Assembly (NCBI GenBank): GCA_003963145.1
Contig: RXJJ01000002.1
Location: 238,909 to 302,908 of the forward strand
Direction: 5' to 3'
DNA length: 64,000 nt
Source: Bradyrhizobiaceae bacterium
GTDB lineage: Bacteria; Pseudomonadota; Alphaproteobacteria; Rhizobiales; Xanthobacteraceae
Part shown: piece by piece, positions 38,617-46,410 of the stretch
How the letters are laid out: each line of letters opens with the position of its first letter
Numbering within the stretch: the stretch's first letter is position 1
Position numbers and translations under genes: made by a program
The notes under the pieces: generated by a model
Databases searched by the model: none
The model's input: only the letters and a program-made list of their open reading frames with translations
Told to the model about the DNA's origin: nothing

Positions 38617-38817
38617 GTGGCTCATTGGTAGCAGCGCGAATTCATCGAAATTTTGAAACGGCATTTGCCAGCAGCCTTTTCGTACGTCCGTGTTCTTGAT
38701 ATCGGCAGCGCCGATATGAACGGCAGCACCCGATCGATGTTCGACGCTACCGAATGTGTTGCCGGGCGAATGTCAAAATGGCAGGCTTTATCACGTGTCG
38801 AAACGAGACTGTCATGA
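38617..38817 (+). pseudogene. Remnant of a SAM-dependent methyltransferase N-terminus
   Basis: Reading in frame from 38617 gives VAHW, then a TAG stop (38629-38631), then QREFIEILKRHLP and VRVLDIGSADMNGSTRS, followed by MFDATECVAG, after which similarity ends and TGA comes at 38815. VLDIGSADMNG is the SAM-binding motif I of class I methyltransferases common in surface-glycan loci, and HW-QREFIE...HLP is the usual start of that subfamily. The internal stop and the missing C-terminal ~150 residues show decay. It lies directly after the acyltransferase, in the same AT-richer block. Confidence 0.6.
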
Positions 38818-39005
38818 CCGACACCACAGAGCCTCCCATCACCCATCCCGAAGAAATGCGCGGCGAATTCGACCTGCGGATCGGCGAGCATATCAACATT
38901 CGCGGTGCGGGACGGACCACGCCGGCGAATGTCGTCACCGTCGGCATCATGATCACCGCCGTGCTGCTCGCGGCGGCGGTGCTTGTCAAAGCCGCGCGGC
39001 GTTAG
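38814..39005 (+). CDS. Small single-pass membrane protein
   Basis: The 63-residue protein has an acidic/polar N-terminus (MTDTTEPPITHPEEMRGEF), then DLRIGEHINIRGAGRTTP, and one membrane segment (VVTVGIMITAVLLAAAVLV) ending in basic residues. The topology is probably N-out or bitopic with a cytoplasmic tail AARR. A weak GAG site precedes ATG 38814. Its ATG overlaps the TGA of the methyltransferase remnant. No family is recognised; codon use fits the host. Confidence 0.6.
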   Translation: MTDTTEPPITHPEEMRGEFDLRIGEHINIRGAGRTTPANVVTVGIMITAVLLAAAVLVKAARR

Positions 39006-39075
39006 CTCTTTTCCGCTCGCCTTCCCTCACCCGCCGTCTATGATCCGCGAAAACAAAAAGCGGCAGGGAGGCCAT

Positions 39076-39864
39076 ATGAAAAGTGCAACGGTATTGGGAC
39101 TGGTGATGACAATGTCGATCAGTGCAGGCGCGATGGCTCTGGAAGGCGATGCCTTGAAAGAGCTTGCCCCGACAGGAAAGCTGCGGGTCGGTGTGGCCTA
39201 CGCGCCCTCCGCGACACCCGTATTTGTCGCGAAAGACGAATCCGGCGGCGCGCATGGCGTGCCGCGCGATCTTGGCGACGCGCTGGCGAAGAAGCTTGGC
39301 GTGCCGGTCGATCTGACGATCGCCGCGACCACCAACGAACTCACCGACGGTGTCGCCGCCGGAACGCTCGATATCGGCTTCATGCCGGCGGACGACACCC
39401 GCCGCGAGCGGGTGAATTTCAGCCCGGCCTATTTCGTGATCGAAAGCACCTATCTCGCCGGCGCGTCGACCGACATCAAGACGATGGCGGATGTGGATCG
39501 CAAGGACATTACCGTGGTCGGCATCAACGGCTCGACCACCATGCGCTCGGCGGCGCGGAGCCTGAAGAACGCCACGGTCGTGCCGGCCAAGTCGATCGAC
39601 GAGGCGCTGGACATGCTCAAGAGCGGCAAGGTGCAGGCGCTCGCCCTCACCCAAGACTCGCTGCCGAAACTGCAAAAGCAGATTCCCGGCTCGCGCATCC
39701 TGGATGGCGCGTTCCAGAAGGTGGGCGTCGCCATCGCCGTACACAAGGACCGTCCCGCCGCGCTGGCCTTCGTCACCTCCTTCATGGATGGCGCGAAGTC
39801 CGACGGCACGGTCCGCAAGGCGTTCGACGCATCCGGCCTGCAGCAGCTTGCCATCGCGCCCTGA
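39076..39864 (+). CDS. Periplasmic solute-binding protein, family 3
   Basis: The 262-residue protein has a signal peptide (MKSATVLGLVMTMSISAGAMA) and an SBP_bac_3 fold beginning LKELAPTGKLRVGVAYAPS and continuing VPRDLGDALAKKLGVPV. Proteins like this bind amino acids or small polar solutes for ABC import or sensing. No permease or ATPase gene adjoins it, so it is an orphan here. The start at 39076 has GCAGGGAGG 7 bases upstream; a longer frame from 38983 was rejected. Confidence 0.85.
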   Translation: MKSATVLGLVMTMSISAGAMALEGDALKELAPTGKLRVGVAYAPSATPVFVAKDESGGAHGVPRDLGDALAKKLGVPVDLTIAATTNELTDGVAAGTLDIGFMPADDTRRERVNFSPAYFVIESTYLAGASTDIKTMADVDRKDITVVGINGSTTMRSAARSLKNATVVPAKSIDEALDMLKSGKVQALALTQDSLPKLQKQIPGSRILDGAFQKVGVAIAVHKDRPAALAFVTSFMDGAKSDGTVRKAFDASGLQQLAIAP

Positions 39865-39876
39865 CAGGATCGAAGG

Positions 39877-40299
39877 ATGCACCGCGTTTTTGTCTATGGC
39901 ACGCTGAAACGCGGCGGCGAGCGGAACGATCTGCTGAAAGCTGCGGCGTTCGCCGGCAAGGCGAGCACCGTGGCTTCGTTCCGGATGCTCGACGGTCCCT
40001 ACCCGGTGCTGCGCGATAACAACGGCCCGGGCCCGGGCGACCATCCGGTCAGTGGCGAGGTGTTCGAGGTCGATGACGCCGCGCTCGCTGCGCTGGACGA
40101 CTATGAGGGCGTCGGCGAACGGCTGTACGACCGCATCGAGACTGATGTGGCGATGGAGGACGGGCGTATCCTGCGCGCCTTCATCTATGTCGGCTGCGCG
40201 GGGCACTGGGATCGCGAGCCGCACAAACTCTATGCGCGGCTTGACGCGAACGGCCATCTCGACTGGCAGCCATCCCGCACAAGAGACGCGGATCACTGA
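39877..40299 (+). CDS. Gamma-glutamylcyclotransferase (AIG2-like) family protein
   Basis: The 140-residue protein begins RVFVYGTLKRGGERND, the substrate-binding YGTLRxG loop of the family, and carries the conserved acidic residue in LDDYEGVG near residue 84. Relatives cleave gamma-glutamyl-amines or gamma-glutamyl peptides to 5-oxoproline; the exact substrate is not predictable. It begins 12 bases after the solute-binding gene, so the two are probably cotranscribed. Confidence 0.87.
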   Translation: MHRVFVYGTLKRGGERNDLLKAAAFAGKASTVASFRMLDGPYPVLRDNNGPGPGDHPVSGEVFEVDDAALAALDDYEGVGERLYDRIETDVAMEDGRILRAFIYVGCAGHWDREPHKLYARLDANGHLDWQPSRTRDADH

Positions 40300-40349
40300 A
40301 CACGGCCCGCTCCGGCAGTTGCGGCAGAACCCGAAATCCTGACGAAGCA

Positions 40350-40400
40350 CCCAAACGAAAAGCCCAAACGAAAAGCCCAAGAGAAAGGCCAAAAGAAAAA
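40350..40400. repeat. Four 13-base tandem repeats beside the glnII terminator
   Basis: Copies 1 and 2 are identical (CCCAAACGAAAAG at 40350-40362 and 40363-40375); copy 3 is CCCAAGAGAAAGG (40376-40388) and copy 4 is a decayed CCAAAAGAAAAA. Read on the minus strand they form a T-rich series (CTTTTCGTTTGGG) directly after the glnII terminator stem. Confidence 0.85.
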
Positions 40401-40427
40401 CCGGAGAGAAGCGACTCTCTCCGGTTT
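40390..40427 (-). terminator. glnII terminator
   Basis: The inverted repeat AAACCGGAGAG (40398-40408) / CTCTCCGGTTT (40417-40427) forms an 11-bp stem. On the minus strand it is followed by TTCTTTTGG and further T-rich repeats. It lies 46 bases beyond the glnII stop. Confidence 0.85.
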
Positions 40428-40472
40428 CGTTCGGACCAAAGGGGTATCAATTGGTCCGGTGTTCGGCAGTTC

Positions 40473-41507
40473 TTATGCAGCGGCCTTCTTGTCGGTCGGA
40501 ACCTCGGAAATGGTCTTGAGGATCTGCGACGCGATGGCGTAGGGGTCGCCCTGCGAGTTCGGACGGCGATCCTCGAGATAACCCTTGTAGCCGTTGTTCA
40601 CGAAGGAGTGCGGAACGCGGATCGAGGCACCGCGGTCGGCAACGCCGTAGGAGAACTTGTTCCACGGTGCGGTCTCGTGCTTGCCGGTCAGACGCTTGTC
40701 GTTGTCCGGGCCGTAGACCGCGATGTGGTCCATCAGGTTCTTTTCGAAAGCCTTCATCATGGCTTCGAAATATTCCTTGCCGCCGACCGTGCGCATATAC
40801 TCGGTCGAGAAGTTGGCGTGCATGCCCGAACCGTTCCAGTCGGTGTCGCCGAGCGGCTTGCAGTGGAATTCGATGTCCACGCCGTACTTTTCCGTCAAGC
40901 GAAGAAGCAGGTAGCGGGCGATCCACATTTCGTCAGCGGCGCGCTTGGAGCCCTTGCCGAAAATCTGGAATTCCCACTGGCCCTTGGCCACTTCGGCGTT
41001 GATGCCTTCGTGGTTGATGCCGGCGGCGAGACACAGATTGAGATGCTCTTCGACGATCTCACGGGCGATCGAGCCGACATTCTTGTAGCCAACGCCGGTG
41101 TAGTACGGGCCCTGCGGTCCGGGAAAGCCGGCTTCCGGGAAACCGAGCGGACGACCGTCCTTGTAGAAGAAGTATTCCTGCTCGAAGCCGAACCATGCGC
41201 CCGGATCGTCAAGAATGGTGGCGCGCTTGTTGGACGAATGCGGCGTCTTGCCATCGGGCATCATGACTTCGCACATCACCAGGGCGCCGTTGATGCGCGC
41301 GGCATCCGGAAACACTGCAACCGGCTTCAAAACGCAGTCGGAGCTGTGGCCCTCGGCCTGCTCGGTCGAGCTTCCGTCAAAGCCCCACAAGGGAAGTTGT
41401 TCGAGCGTCGGAAAAGAGTCGAAATCCTTGAGCTGCGTCTTGCCGCGCAGGCTTGGCACCGGCTTGTAGCCGTCGAGCCAGATATACTCGAGCTTATACT
41501 TGGTCAT
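40473..41507 (-). CDS. glnII: Glutamine synthetase II (eukaryote-type)
   Basis: The 344-residue enzyme makes glutamine from glutamate, ammonia and ATP. It has the short GSII form, with LWGFDGSSTEQAEG near the N-terminus, FGFEQEYFFY (metal-binding Glu), INAEVAKGQWEFQI, and late DRGASIRVPHSF. Rhizobia keep GSII alongside the bacterial GlnA; it is made under nitrogen limitation through NtrC and sigma-54. A matching -24/-12 promoter lies at 41611-41626, giving a ~93-base leader. A divergent DUF2735 (GstI-like) gene lies upstream. Confidence 0.96.
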   Translation of the reverse strand: MTKYKLEYIWLDGYKPVPSLRGKTQLKDFDSFPTLEQLPLWGFDGSSTEQAEGHSSDCVLKPVAVFPDAARINGALVMCEVMMPDGKTPHSSNKRATILDDPGAWFGFEQEYFFYKDGRPLGFPEAGFPGPQGPYYTGVGYKNVGSIAREIVEEHLNLCLAAGINHEGINAEVAKGQWEFQIFGKGSKRAADEMWIARYLLLRLTEKYGVDIEFHCKPLGDTDWNGSGMHANFSTEYMRTVGGKEYFEAMMKAFEKNLMDHIAVYGPDNDKRLTGKHETAPWNKFSYGVADRGASIRVPHSFVNNGYKGYLEDRRPNSQGDPYAIASQILKTISEVPTDKKAAA

Positions 41508-41610
41508 TGATATCTCTCTTGAGTTGACGATGCGAAAGGCGAGCCAGCCAGTAACCCCGTGAACTTGCTCTCCCTGCGCCTACCCGGCCACCAACGGCCG
41601 CGTCTTAATA

Positions 41611-41626
41611 AGCATTTAACATGCCA
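41611..41626 (-). promoter_or_regulatory. Sigma-54 promoter of glnII
   Basis: On the minus strand TGGCATGTTAAATGCT matches TGGCACG-N4-TTGCW, with the essential GG and GC separated by exactly 10 bases. Transcription would start near 41600, about 93 bases before the glnII ATG. Dependence of rhizobial glnII on NtrC and RpoN is established knowledge; the site is read from sequence. Confidence 0.75.
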
Positions 41627-41701
41627 GTTTGCCGCAGTCTTGGGCGTGCCCAGTTGGTAGGCGGCAGTTCCTGTATGGCTTCGCTAGCCCGCGGCGAGAC
41701 G

Positions 41702-41721
41702 TGCCGCCTGTTAAGGCGGCA
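41702..41721. promoter_or_regulatory. Perfect inverted repeat, possible activator site upstream of the glnII promoter
   Basis: TGCCGCC-TGTTAA-GGCGGCA is a perfect 7-6-7 inverted repeat about 76-95 bases upstream of the -24 element, where NtrC-type enhancer sites are expected. It does not match the usual TGCACC-N5-GGTGCA NtrC pattern closely, so the protein bound is uncertain. Confidence 0.35.
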
Positions 41722-42030
41722 AATCCTGAATGACTCCAATCTGTGTGATTAAAAATACAGCGCCGCCTTCGCTCGAAAAACCAAATTTCTCGAGGCCGGG
41801 AACGAGCTGCCTGCGTTAAGTGTTGGCGATCAACGCAATGAACGAAAGCGTGGCAAATTCGAGAGAGCACAAATATTCAGCAAATGCGTGTTTTTTTCTT
41901 AATCAGGTTGCACTCCGAGCAGGCACGACCGATATGCTGCTGGAGAGAGAATCGTTAAGGACTCAGGCGCAGCATCATCGAGTTGTACGCAGCGTCAAAA
42001 GGAGACGAGAGACCGAAAAGGAGAAAACGA

Positions 42031-42252
42031 ATGAATTCGAGTCTGAATCAAGGACCTGCGAAGATCTATCAATTCCCGAAGCAGGTCCGCAGCACGACTA
42101 CCGATCTGAGCAAGCGTGTTGAAGCCCCCACGTTCGGCGGCAGCTGGTATCACGAAGCAGCGATCCGCGAAGCCGTTGGCGGCTATGGTGCAAGAGAAGT
42201 CGCCGCTCCCAGGAGCGCCGTTATCCTCCCGCTGAACTTTTCGCGGCAGTAA
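42031..42252 (+). CDS. DUF2735 small protein, GstI-like (glutamine synthetase translation inhibitor)
   Basis: The 73-residue protein contains AKIYQFP near the start and GGSWYHEAAIREA in the middle, the two conserved blocks of DUF2735. In Rhizobium leguminosarum the divergent neighbour of glnII is gstI, whose ~63-residue product is reported to inhibit glnII translation. The same arrangement, head to head with glnII, is seen here. ATG 42031 has AAGGAG 9 bases upstream, one of the best ribosome sites in the window. The C-terminus (APRSAVILPLNFSRQ) is extra relative to what I recall of GstI. Confidence 0.8.
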   Translation: MNSSLNQGPAKIYQFPKQVRSTTTDLSKRVEAPTFGGSWYHEAAIREAVGGYGAREVAAPRSAVILPLNFSRQ

Positions 42253-42276
42253 CCGCTCGCCGGTGTCTGTCCGGGC

Positions 42277-43218
42277 CTAGGCGCCGAAGACCGACCAGCC
42301 CATCCGCCTGGTCAGGGCTTCGAGCGCAATACGGCCGAGGTGGGAATTGCCATTGGCATCCAGCCCCGGCGCCCAGACCGCGACGGATGCCTTTCCCGGC
42401 GCGACCGCGAGAATTCCCCCGCCCACTCCGCTCTTTCCCGGCAGACCGACGCGATAGGCGAATTCGCCCGAGCCGTCGTAATGACCGCACATCATCATGA
42501 TTGAGTTGATGCGCCTGGCCCGTTCGGGCTGCACGACGGAATGGCCGGTGATCGGGTTGCGGCCGAGATGGGCGAGAAACTGCCCTGCCATCGCAAGCTG
42601 CCGGCAGGACATCGCAATCGCGCAGTGATGGAAATAAACGCCGAGCGTGTACTCGACCGGATTCTCGATCACGCCGAACGACTTCATGTAGTTGGTCAGC
42701 GCGACGTTGCGGAAGCCGGTGCGCTGTTCGGAAGCCGCGACGTGCTCATCGATCGAGATCGAATCGTCGTTCGCCAGAAACTGCATGAAGCGCAGGATTT
42801 CACCAAGCGCCTCGCGCGGCTGGTGCCCCGACAGGATCTGATCCGTCACCACGATCGCGCCCGCATTGATGAAGGGATTGCGCGGAATGCCGCGTTCGCG
42901 TTCGAGCTGGACGATGGAATTGAACGGACTGCCGGACGGCTCGCGTCCTACCACGCGCCACAGACGGTCGCCGACCTTGCCCAGCGCCAGTGTCAGGGTG
43001 AAGACCTTCGAGATGCTCTGGATCGAAAACGGTTCGTCGCAGTCGCCGGCCGCCGTAACCTCTCCGTCCGCATCGACCACGGCAATCCCGAATTTGCCGG
43101 TATCCACGCAGGCCAGCTCGGGAATGTAGCTCGCGACCTCGCCACGATCGCGTTTTTCCTTCATCTCGGCGGCGATCTCCCTGACGGCGGAAGCGAGATC
43201 AGGCGCATGTTTTGTCAT
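42277..43218 (-). CDS. glsA: Glutaminase
   Basis: The 313-residue serine-dependent glutaminase hydrolyses glutamine to glutamate and ammonia. It has the beta-lactamase-like SxxK in [20 protein letters not shown], and the late [11 protein letters not shown] segment. ATG 43218 (MTKHAPDL) fits the family start; a longer frame to 43287 was rejected. The gene converges with the gstI-like gene, so enzymes making and breaking glutamine adjoin. Confidence 0.93.
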   Translation of the reverse strand: MTKHAPDLASAVREIAAEMKEKRDRGEVASYIPELACVDTGKFGIAVVDADGEVTAAGDCDEPFSIQSISKVFTLTLALGKVGDRLWRVVGREPSGSPFNSIVQLERERGIPRNPFINAGAIVVTDQILSGHQPREALGEILRFMQFLANDDSISIDEHVAASEQRTGFRNVALTNYMKSFGVIENPVEYTLGVYFHHCAIAMSCRQLAMAGQFLAHLGRNPITGHSVVQPERARRINSIMMMCGHYDGSGEFAYRVGLPGKSGVGGGILAVAPGKASVAVWAPGLDANGNSHLGRIALEALTRRMGWSVFGA

Positions 43219-43304
43219 TCTAGTCCGCTTTGGCTGGCATTTGCCGAATGTGCATATCATCCCATGCGACAAGCGTGCCAGCCGCAAGCGCGCCGCTCAT
43301 TCAA

Positions 43305-43583
43305 CTAGCGGAAAACGCGCTTCATCCCCAGACGGCGGAAACGCACGCCGGTCGCGTCGCTCAATCGCGTCGCCTCGAAACCGCCATCACGAATCGCGTT
43401 GCGCTGGGGCATGGCGTCCTCGGGGTTGCGCTCCTTTTCCCAGAAACGCGCGCGTTGCGACGTGCGCGGCAACGGAAAACCGACGATGTCCTCGATTTCC
43501 GTAAACGACAGCTCGAATTCGTCCCGGGTCTGCTTTTGCAGGTAGTCGCGCAGCTTCTCGTATCTGGTCGCGTCTCTGGCCAT
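43305..43583 (-). CDS. Small DUF7662-like protein
   Basis: The 92-residue protein reads YEKLRDYLQKQTRDEFELSF, then TEIEDIVGFPLPRTSQRARFW, and ends near VRFRRL. This Y-x-x-L-x-x-Y-L...SF-x-E-I-E-x-I-x-G-x-x-LP layout is the one I associate with the DUF7662 family of small cytoplasmic proteins with no assigned function. It lies 86 bases upstream of glsA on the same strand. Confidence 0.65.
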   Translation of the reverse strand: MARDATRYEKLRDYLQKQTRDEFELSFTEIEDIVGFPLPRTSQRARFWEKERNPEDAMPQRNAIRDGGFEATRLSDATGVRFRRLGMKRVFR

Positions 43584-43732
43584 TGTCCCTGATCCTTGCG
43601 GGAGCATATACAGGCAATCGCGCCCGACCCCGCAAGCGTGAAAATTTCATGATGACGGATCACGCCGCCGCGAAATCTGCTAAATTCATCCGCAAAGCCA
43701 TACCGGCAGCACATTCATGAAAGCAGACTGAA

Positions 43733-44167
43733 ATGGGTTTCAAGGAGCCAACATATCTGGATCGGCAGACCGCCGCGCAGAACGCCAAAAAGGCGCTGCT
43801 CGAGCGCTTCAAGACCAAGCCCGATCCGAACGATCCTGAGGAGTTGAAGCGCCAGGCCGAGCGCAAGGCCCTCGCCGAGCAGCGCGCGCAGGATCAGAAG
43901 ATCCGCGAGATTCAAAAGGCGGAAAAGAAGGCGCGTGACGCCGCGCTGGCGGCGGAAGCTGCGGCGCAGGCCGAGCGCGACAAAGCCGCGAAGGAAGCCG
44001 CCGAGATCGCCTTGAAAGCCGAACAGAAGGCGGCGCGCGACGCGCGCTATGCCGCACGCAAGGAGCGTGGCAAGAAACCGGCAAAGGTGGCTGCGAAAAC
44101 CAGCGCCATCGACAAGGCCGCGCCCGCCAAGGCGGCTCCGGCCAAGGGCAAGTCCAAGAAGAAATAA
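43733..44167 (+). CDS. DUF6481 charged coiled-coil protein
   Basis: The 144-residue protein begins GFKEPTYLDRQTAAQNAKKALLE, the conserved start of DUF6481 proteins of Rhizobiales. It continues as a long Ala/Lys/Glu/Arg helix, predicted coiled coil (about 35-115), and ends in a Lys/Ala/Pro-rich basic tail. The function is unknown; the composition suggests nucleic-acid or ribosome contact. It is divergent from the DUF7662-like gene. Confidence 0.85.
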   Translation: MGFKEPTYLDRQTAAQNAKKALLERFKTKPDPNDPEELKRQAERKALAEQRAQDQKIREIQKAEKKARDAALAAEAAAQAERDKAAKEAAEIALKAEQKAARDARYAARKERGKKPAKVAAKTSAIDKAAPAKAAPAKGKSKKK

Positions 44168-44213
44168 GTCCAATTGAAACGTCGCGCCCTGAAGACCGGG
44201 GCAGAACGGGAAA

Positions 44214-44239
44214 GCAGGCTTGCCCGGCGGCAAGCCTGC
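44214..44239. terminator. Possible bidirectional terminator hairpin
   Basis: GCAGGCTTGC (44214-44223) and GCAAGCCTGC (44230-44239) form a perfect 10-bp stem with loop CCGGCG between two convergent genes. The T-tracts on either side are short, so efficiency is uncertain. Confidence 0.5.
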
Positions 44240-44257
44240 AAGACCGGGGATGAAGGC

Positions 44258-44527
44258 TTACTTCTTCATCGCGTCGTTCTTCATGGCATCATTCTTCATG
44301 CCATCCTTGGACATATGGTCCTTCGACATCGCATCTTTTGACATCGCATCTTTCGACATGGCGTCTTTCTTCATGCCGTCTTTGGACATGGCGTCTTTCG
44401 ACATGGTGTCCTTGGACATGGTGTCCTTCGACATCTTGTCCTGGGCGAAAGCGGCCGGCGCGAAAGCGAGGCCGAACGAAACGAGTGCGGCGGAAATACC
44501 GAGAGCGATACGGGTGCGCGTTGTCAT
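44258..44527 (-). CDS. Pentapeptide MxKDx repeat exported protein
   Basis: The 89-residue protein has a signal peptide (TRIALGISAALVSFGLAFAP, cleaved after AFA) and a mature region made almost only of 11 pentapeptides, mostly MSKDx with variants MKKDA, MKNDA, MSKDH, ending MKK. This is the MXKDX repeat family known as a small protein type in proteobacteria, function unknown. Regular Met every fifth residue and alternating Lys/Asp suggest metal or polyanion binding. ATG 44527 is used; the frame extends to 44581 without support. Confidence 0.88.
   Translation of the reverse strand: MTTRTRIALGISAALVSFGLAFAPAAFAQDKMSKDTMSKDTMSKDAMSKDGMKKDAMSKDAMSKDAMSKDHMSKDGMKNDAMKNDAMKK
44270..44434 (-). repeat. 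Eleven 15-base tandem repeats coding MxKDx pentapeptides
   Basis: Each repeat is one pentapeptide. The units stay in frame, with variation mostly at codons 2 and 5. It is coding minisatellite DNA, likely to change in copy number between strains. Confidence 0.9.
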
Positions 44528-44842
44528 GTCATCATCCTTCTGAACTGGAATTATGAGGCGATTGACACCGCCCTTTGACATTACGGACCCTGTCCGGAGA
44601 TGTTACGGACGCTGGCGGGAAATTTTTCGCTGATTTTTGCTGATTATGCGATCCGTCCTGCGCGCAAAGGCCGCGGACCATTGCAACGCAACAAAGAAGT
44701 CCGCAACAGCGGGATACTCCATTACATCAATACAATGTAGACGAAGGGCTGAATCGGAATGTTTTCGCTGCTTTGATCTTGCTGCTACACTGTCACATCA
44801 GCTATCCGGTTCAAAAATCATAAACTCTTTGGGAGAAAACAC
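44528..44842. other. 315-base spacer before the TRAP transporter
   Basis: The spacer carries the divergent promoters of the MxKDx gene and the TRAP operon. TACAT (44725-44729 region) and ATGTA form a short inverted repeat around CAATACA. No gene or RNA was recognised. Confidence 0.5.
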
Positions 44843-45856
44843 ATGCTGACACGCCGGCACATTCTTGCCTCAGCGATCGCCGCTCCGGCCATCCTTCGCT
44901 TCGGCACCGCTCACGCCGCCACCACACTGAAAATCTCGCATCAGTTTCCCGGCGGAACCATCGACAAGGGCGATTTCCGCGATCGGCTATGCCGCAAATT
45001 CGCCGAGGAGATTTCCAAGCGCAGCGGCGGCGAACTGACCGCCGACGTCTATCCGAACTCCTCGCTGATCAAGACCAACGCCCAGTTCTCGGCGATGCGC
45101 AAGGGCGCGCTCGATCTCAGCCTGTTTCCGATGCCCTATGCCGGCGGCGAAGTGCCGGAAGCCAATATCGGCCTGATGCCCGGCCTCGTGCCGAGCTACG
45201 ATATCGGCGACAAGTGGAAGAAGGAGCCGGTCGGCAAGGCATTCGCCGACTTCCTCGCCGACAAGGGCATCATCATCGTCAGCTGGGTCTGGCAGGCCGG
45301 CGGTGTCGCCAGCCGCTCGCGCCCGCTGGTCACGCCCGAGGACGCCAAGGGCCTGAAGGTGCGCGGCGGATCGCGCGAAATGGACATGGTCCTGCAGACC
45401 GCGGGTGCGGCCGTGCTGTCGCTGCCGTCGAATGAAATCTACGCGGCGATGCAGACCGGCGCGTGCGACGCTGGCATCACATCCTCGACCAGCCTGATCT
45501 CGTTCCGTCTCGAGGAAATCGCCAAGAGCCTGACCTCGGGCGCCGGCCAGTCCTACTGGTTCATGCTCGAGCCGCTTTTGATGTCGAAGTCGATCTTCGA
45601 CGCCATGCCGAAGAACCAGCAGGACATCATCCTCAGCGTCGGCAGCGAGCTTGAGGCTTTCGGCCGCAAGGGCGCGCAGGACGACGACATCGAAGTCGCA
45701 AAGGTCTACGAAAAGGCCGGTGCGAAGGTCAGCCCGCTCGATGCCGCCACTGTCGAAAAATGGCGCGACATCGCCCGCGATACCGCGTGGAAGGATTACG
45801 CGGCCAAGACGCCGACCGCCGCCAACCTGATGAAGCTGGCGTCTGCCGTTTCATGA
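44843..45856 (+). CDS. TRAP transporter substrate-binding protein (DctP family)
   Basis: The 337-residue periplasmic protein starts MLTRRHILASAIAAPAILRF, a Tat-like or Sec signal cleaved after AHA, then ISHQFPGGTIDKGDF. The TRAP signature includes the Arg in GLKVRGGSREMD that binds the substrate carboxylate, then the YAAMQTGACDAGIT hinge region. The carried compound (an organic acid or similar) is not determined. GGGAG lies 8 bases upstream. It is the first gene of a three-gene operon. Confidence 0.92.
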   Translation: MLTRRHILASAIAAPAILRFGTAHAATTLKISHQFPGGTIDKGDFRDRLCRKFAEEISKRSGGELTADVYPNSSLIKTNAQFSAMRKGALDLSLFPMPYAGGEVPEANIGLMPGLVPSYDIGDKWKKEPVGKAFADFLADKGIIIVSWVWQAGGVASRSRPLVTPEDAKGLKVRGGSREMDMVLQTAGAAVLSLPSNEIYAAMQTGACDAGITSSTSLISFRLEEIAKSLTSGAGQSYWFMLEPLLMSKSIFDAMPKNQQDIILSVGSELEAFGRKGAQDDDIEVAKVYEKAGAKVSPLDAATVEKWRDIARDTAWKDYAAKTPTAANLMKLASAVS

Positions 45857-46410
45857 TCAATCCTCCGATCGGCGGCAATGTCCCTGATCGGCCGACCATC
45901 GCAACCAGCAATCCCTTGCTGGTTGCGGCGGATCGCCTGCTCGCGGTCATCAATCGCATCATTGTCATCTTCGCTTCACTGGCGCTGATACTCGCCTGTG
46001 CGATTCTCAGCTACAGCGTCGCGATAAGAACCCTGTTTCACAGTCCGACCTACTGGCAGGACGAGGCGGCGGTGTTCCTGCTTGTCGGCGCGACCTTCAT
46101 GACCGCGGCCTATGTGCAGGGCCAGCGCGGCCATATCGGCATCGAGGCGTTTGTTGGCCTGCTCTCGCCGTTCGCCAACCGCGTCCGCCTGCTGCTGGTC
46201 GACGTCGCTACTTTTGCCTTCTGTGCATTCTTTGCCTGGAAATCGTGGACCCTGACCCATGAAGCCTGGGTCGATGGTCAGGTGTCCAATTCGATCTGGA
46301 GTCCGCCCTTGGATATTCCCTACGGTCTGATGGCGGTCGGCATGACCCTGCTCTGCGTCCAGGTCCTGCTGCAAATTCTCGGCGCGCTCGGCGGGGTGCG
46401 CCGGGCATGA
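45853..46410 (+). CDS. TRAP transporter small permease (DctQ family)
   Basis: The 185-residue membrane protein has four membrane segments, with the DctQ mark TYWQDEAAVFLLVGATFMTAAY and GHIGIEAFVGLL. ATG 45853 overlaps the binding-protein stop by four bases (ATGA). It pairs with the large permease to form the sodium- or proton-coupled importer. Confidence 0.9.
   Translation: MINPPIGGNVPDRPTIATSNPLLVAADRLLAVINRIIVIFASLALILACAILSYSVAIRTLFHSPTYWQDEAAVFLLVGATFMTAAYVQGQRGHIGIEAFVGLLSPFANRVRLLLVDVATFAFCAFFAWKSWTLTHEAWVDGQVSNSIWSPPLDIPYGLMAVGMTLLCVQVLLQILGALGGVRRA

Larger units (their letters stand above)
41508..42030. other. 523-base divergent control region between glnII and the gstI-like gene
   Basis: Besides the sigma-54 promoter and the inverted repeat annotated separately, half-sites related to TGCCGCC recur on both strands (41630-41635, 41660-41666, 41702-41708, 41715-41721). 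The right half is AT-richer. Short plus-strand frames here are out of phase with the gstI-like gene and lack support. Confidence 0.65.

Noticed and set aside
37199..38817. An integrated mobile element at tRNA-Arg with flanking att repeats
   Set aside because: No integrase and no second copy of the tRNA 3' end were found; only composition and the dead gene suggest transfer.
41820..42122. A 100-codon frame overlapping the start of the gstI-like gene
   Set aside because: It is in another frame, lacks a ribosome site, and overlaps a recognised gene.
44270..44434. A possible CRISPR array
   Set aside because: The repeats are 15 bases with no spacers and code for pentapeptides.
44220..44543. A plus-strand repeat protein (SFDIASFDMASFF...)
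   Set aside because: It is the complement of the MxKDx repeats, which on the minus strand have a signal peptide and a known family.
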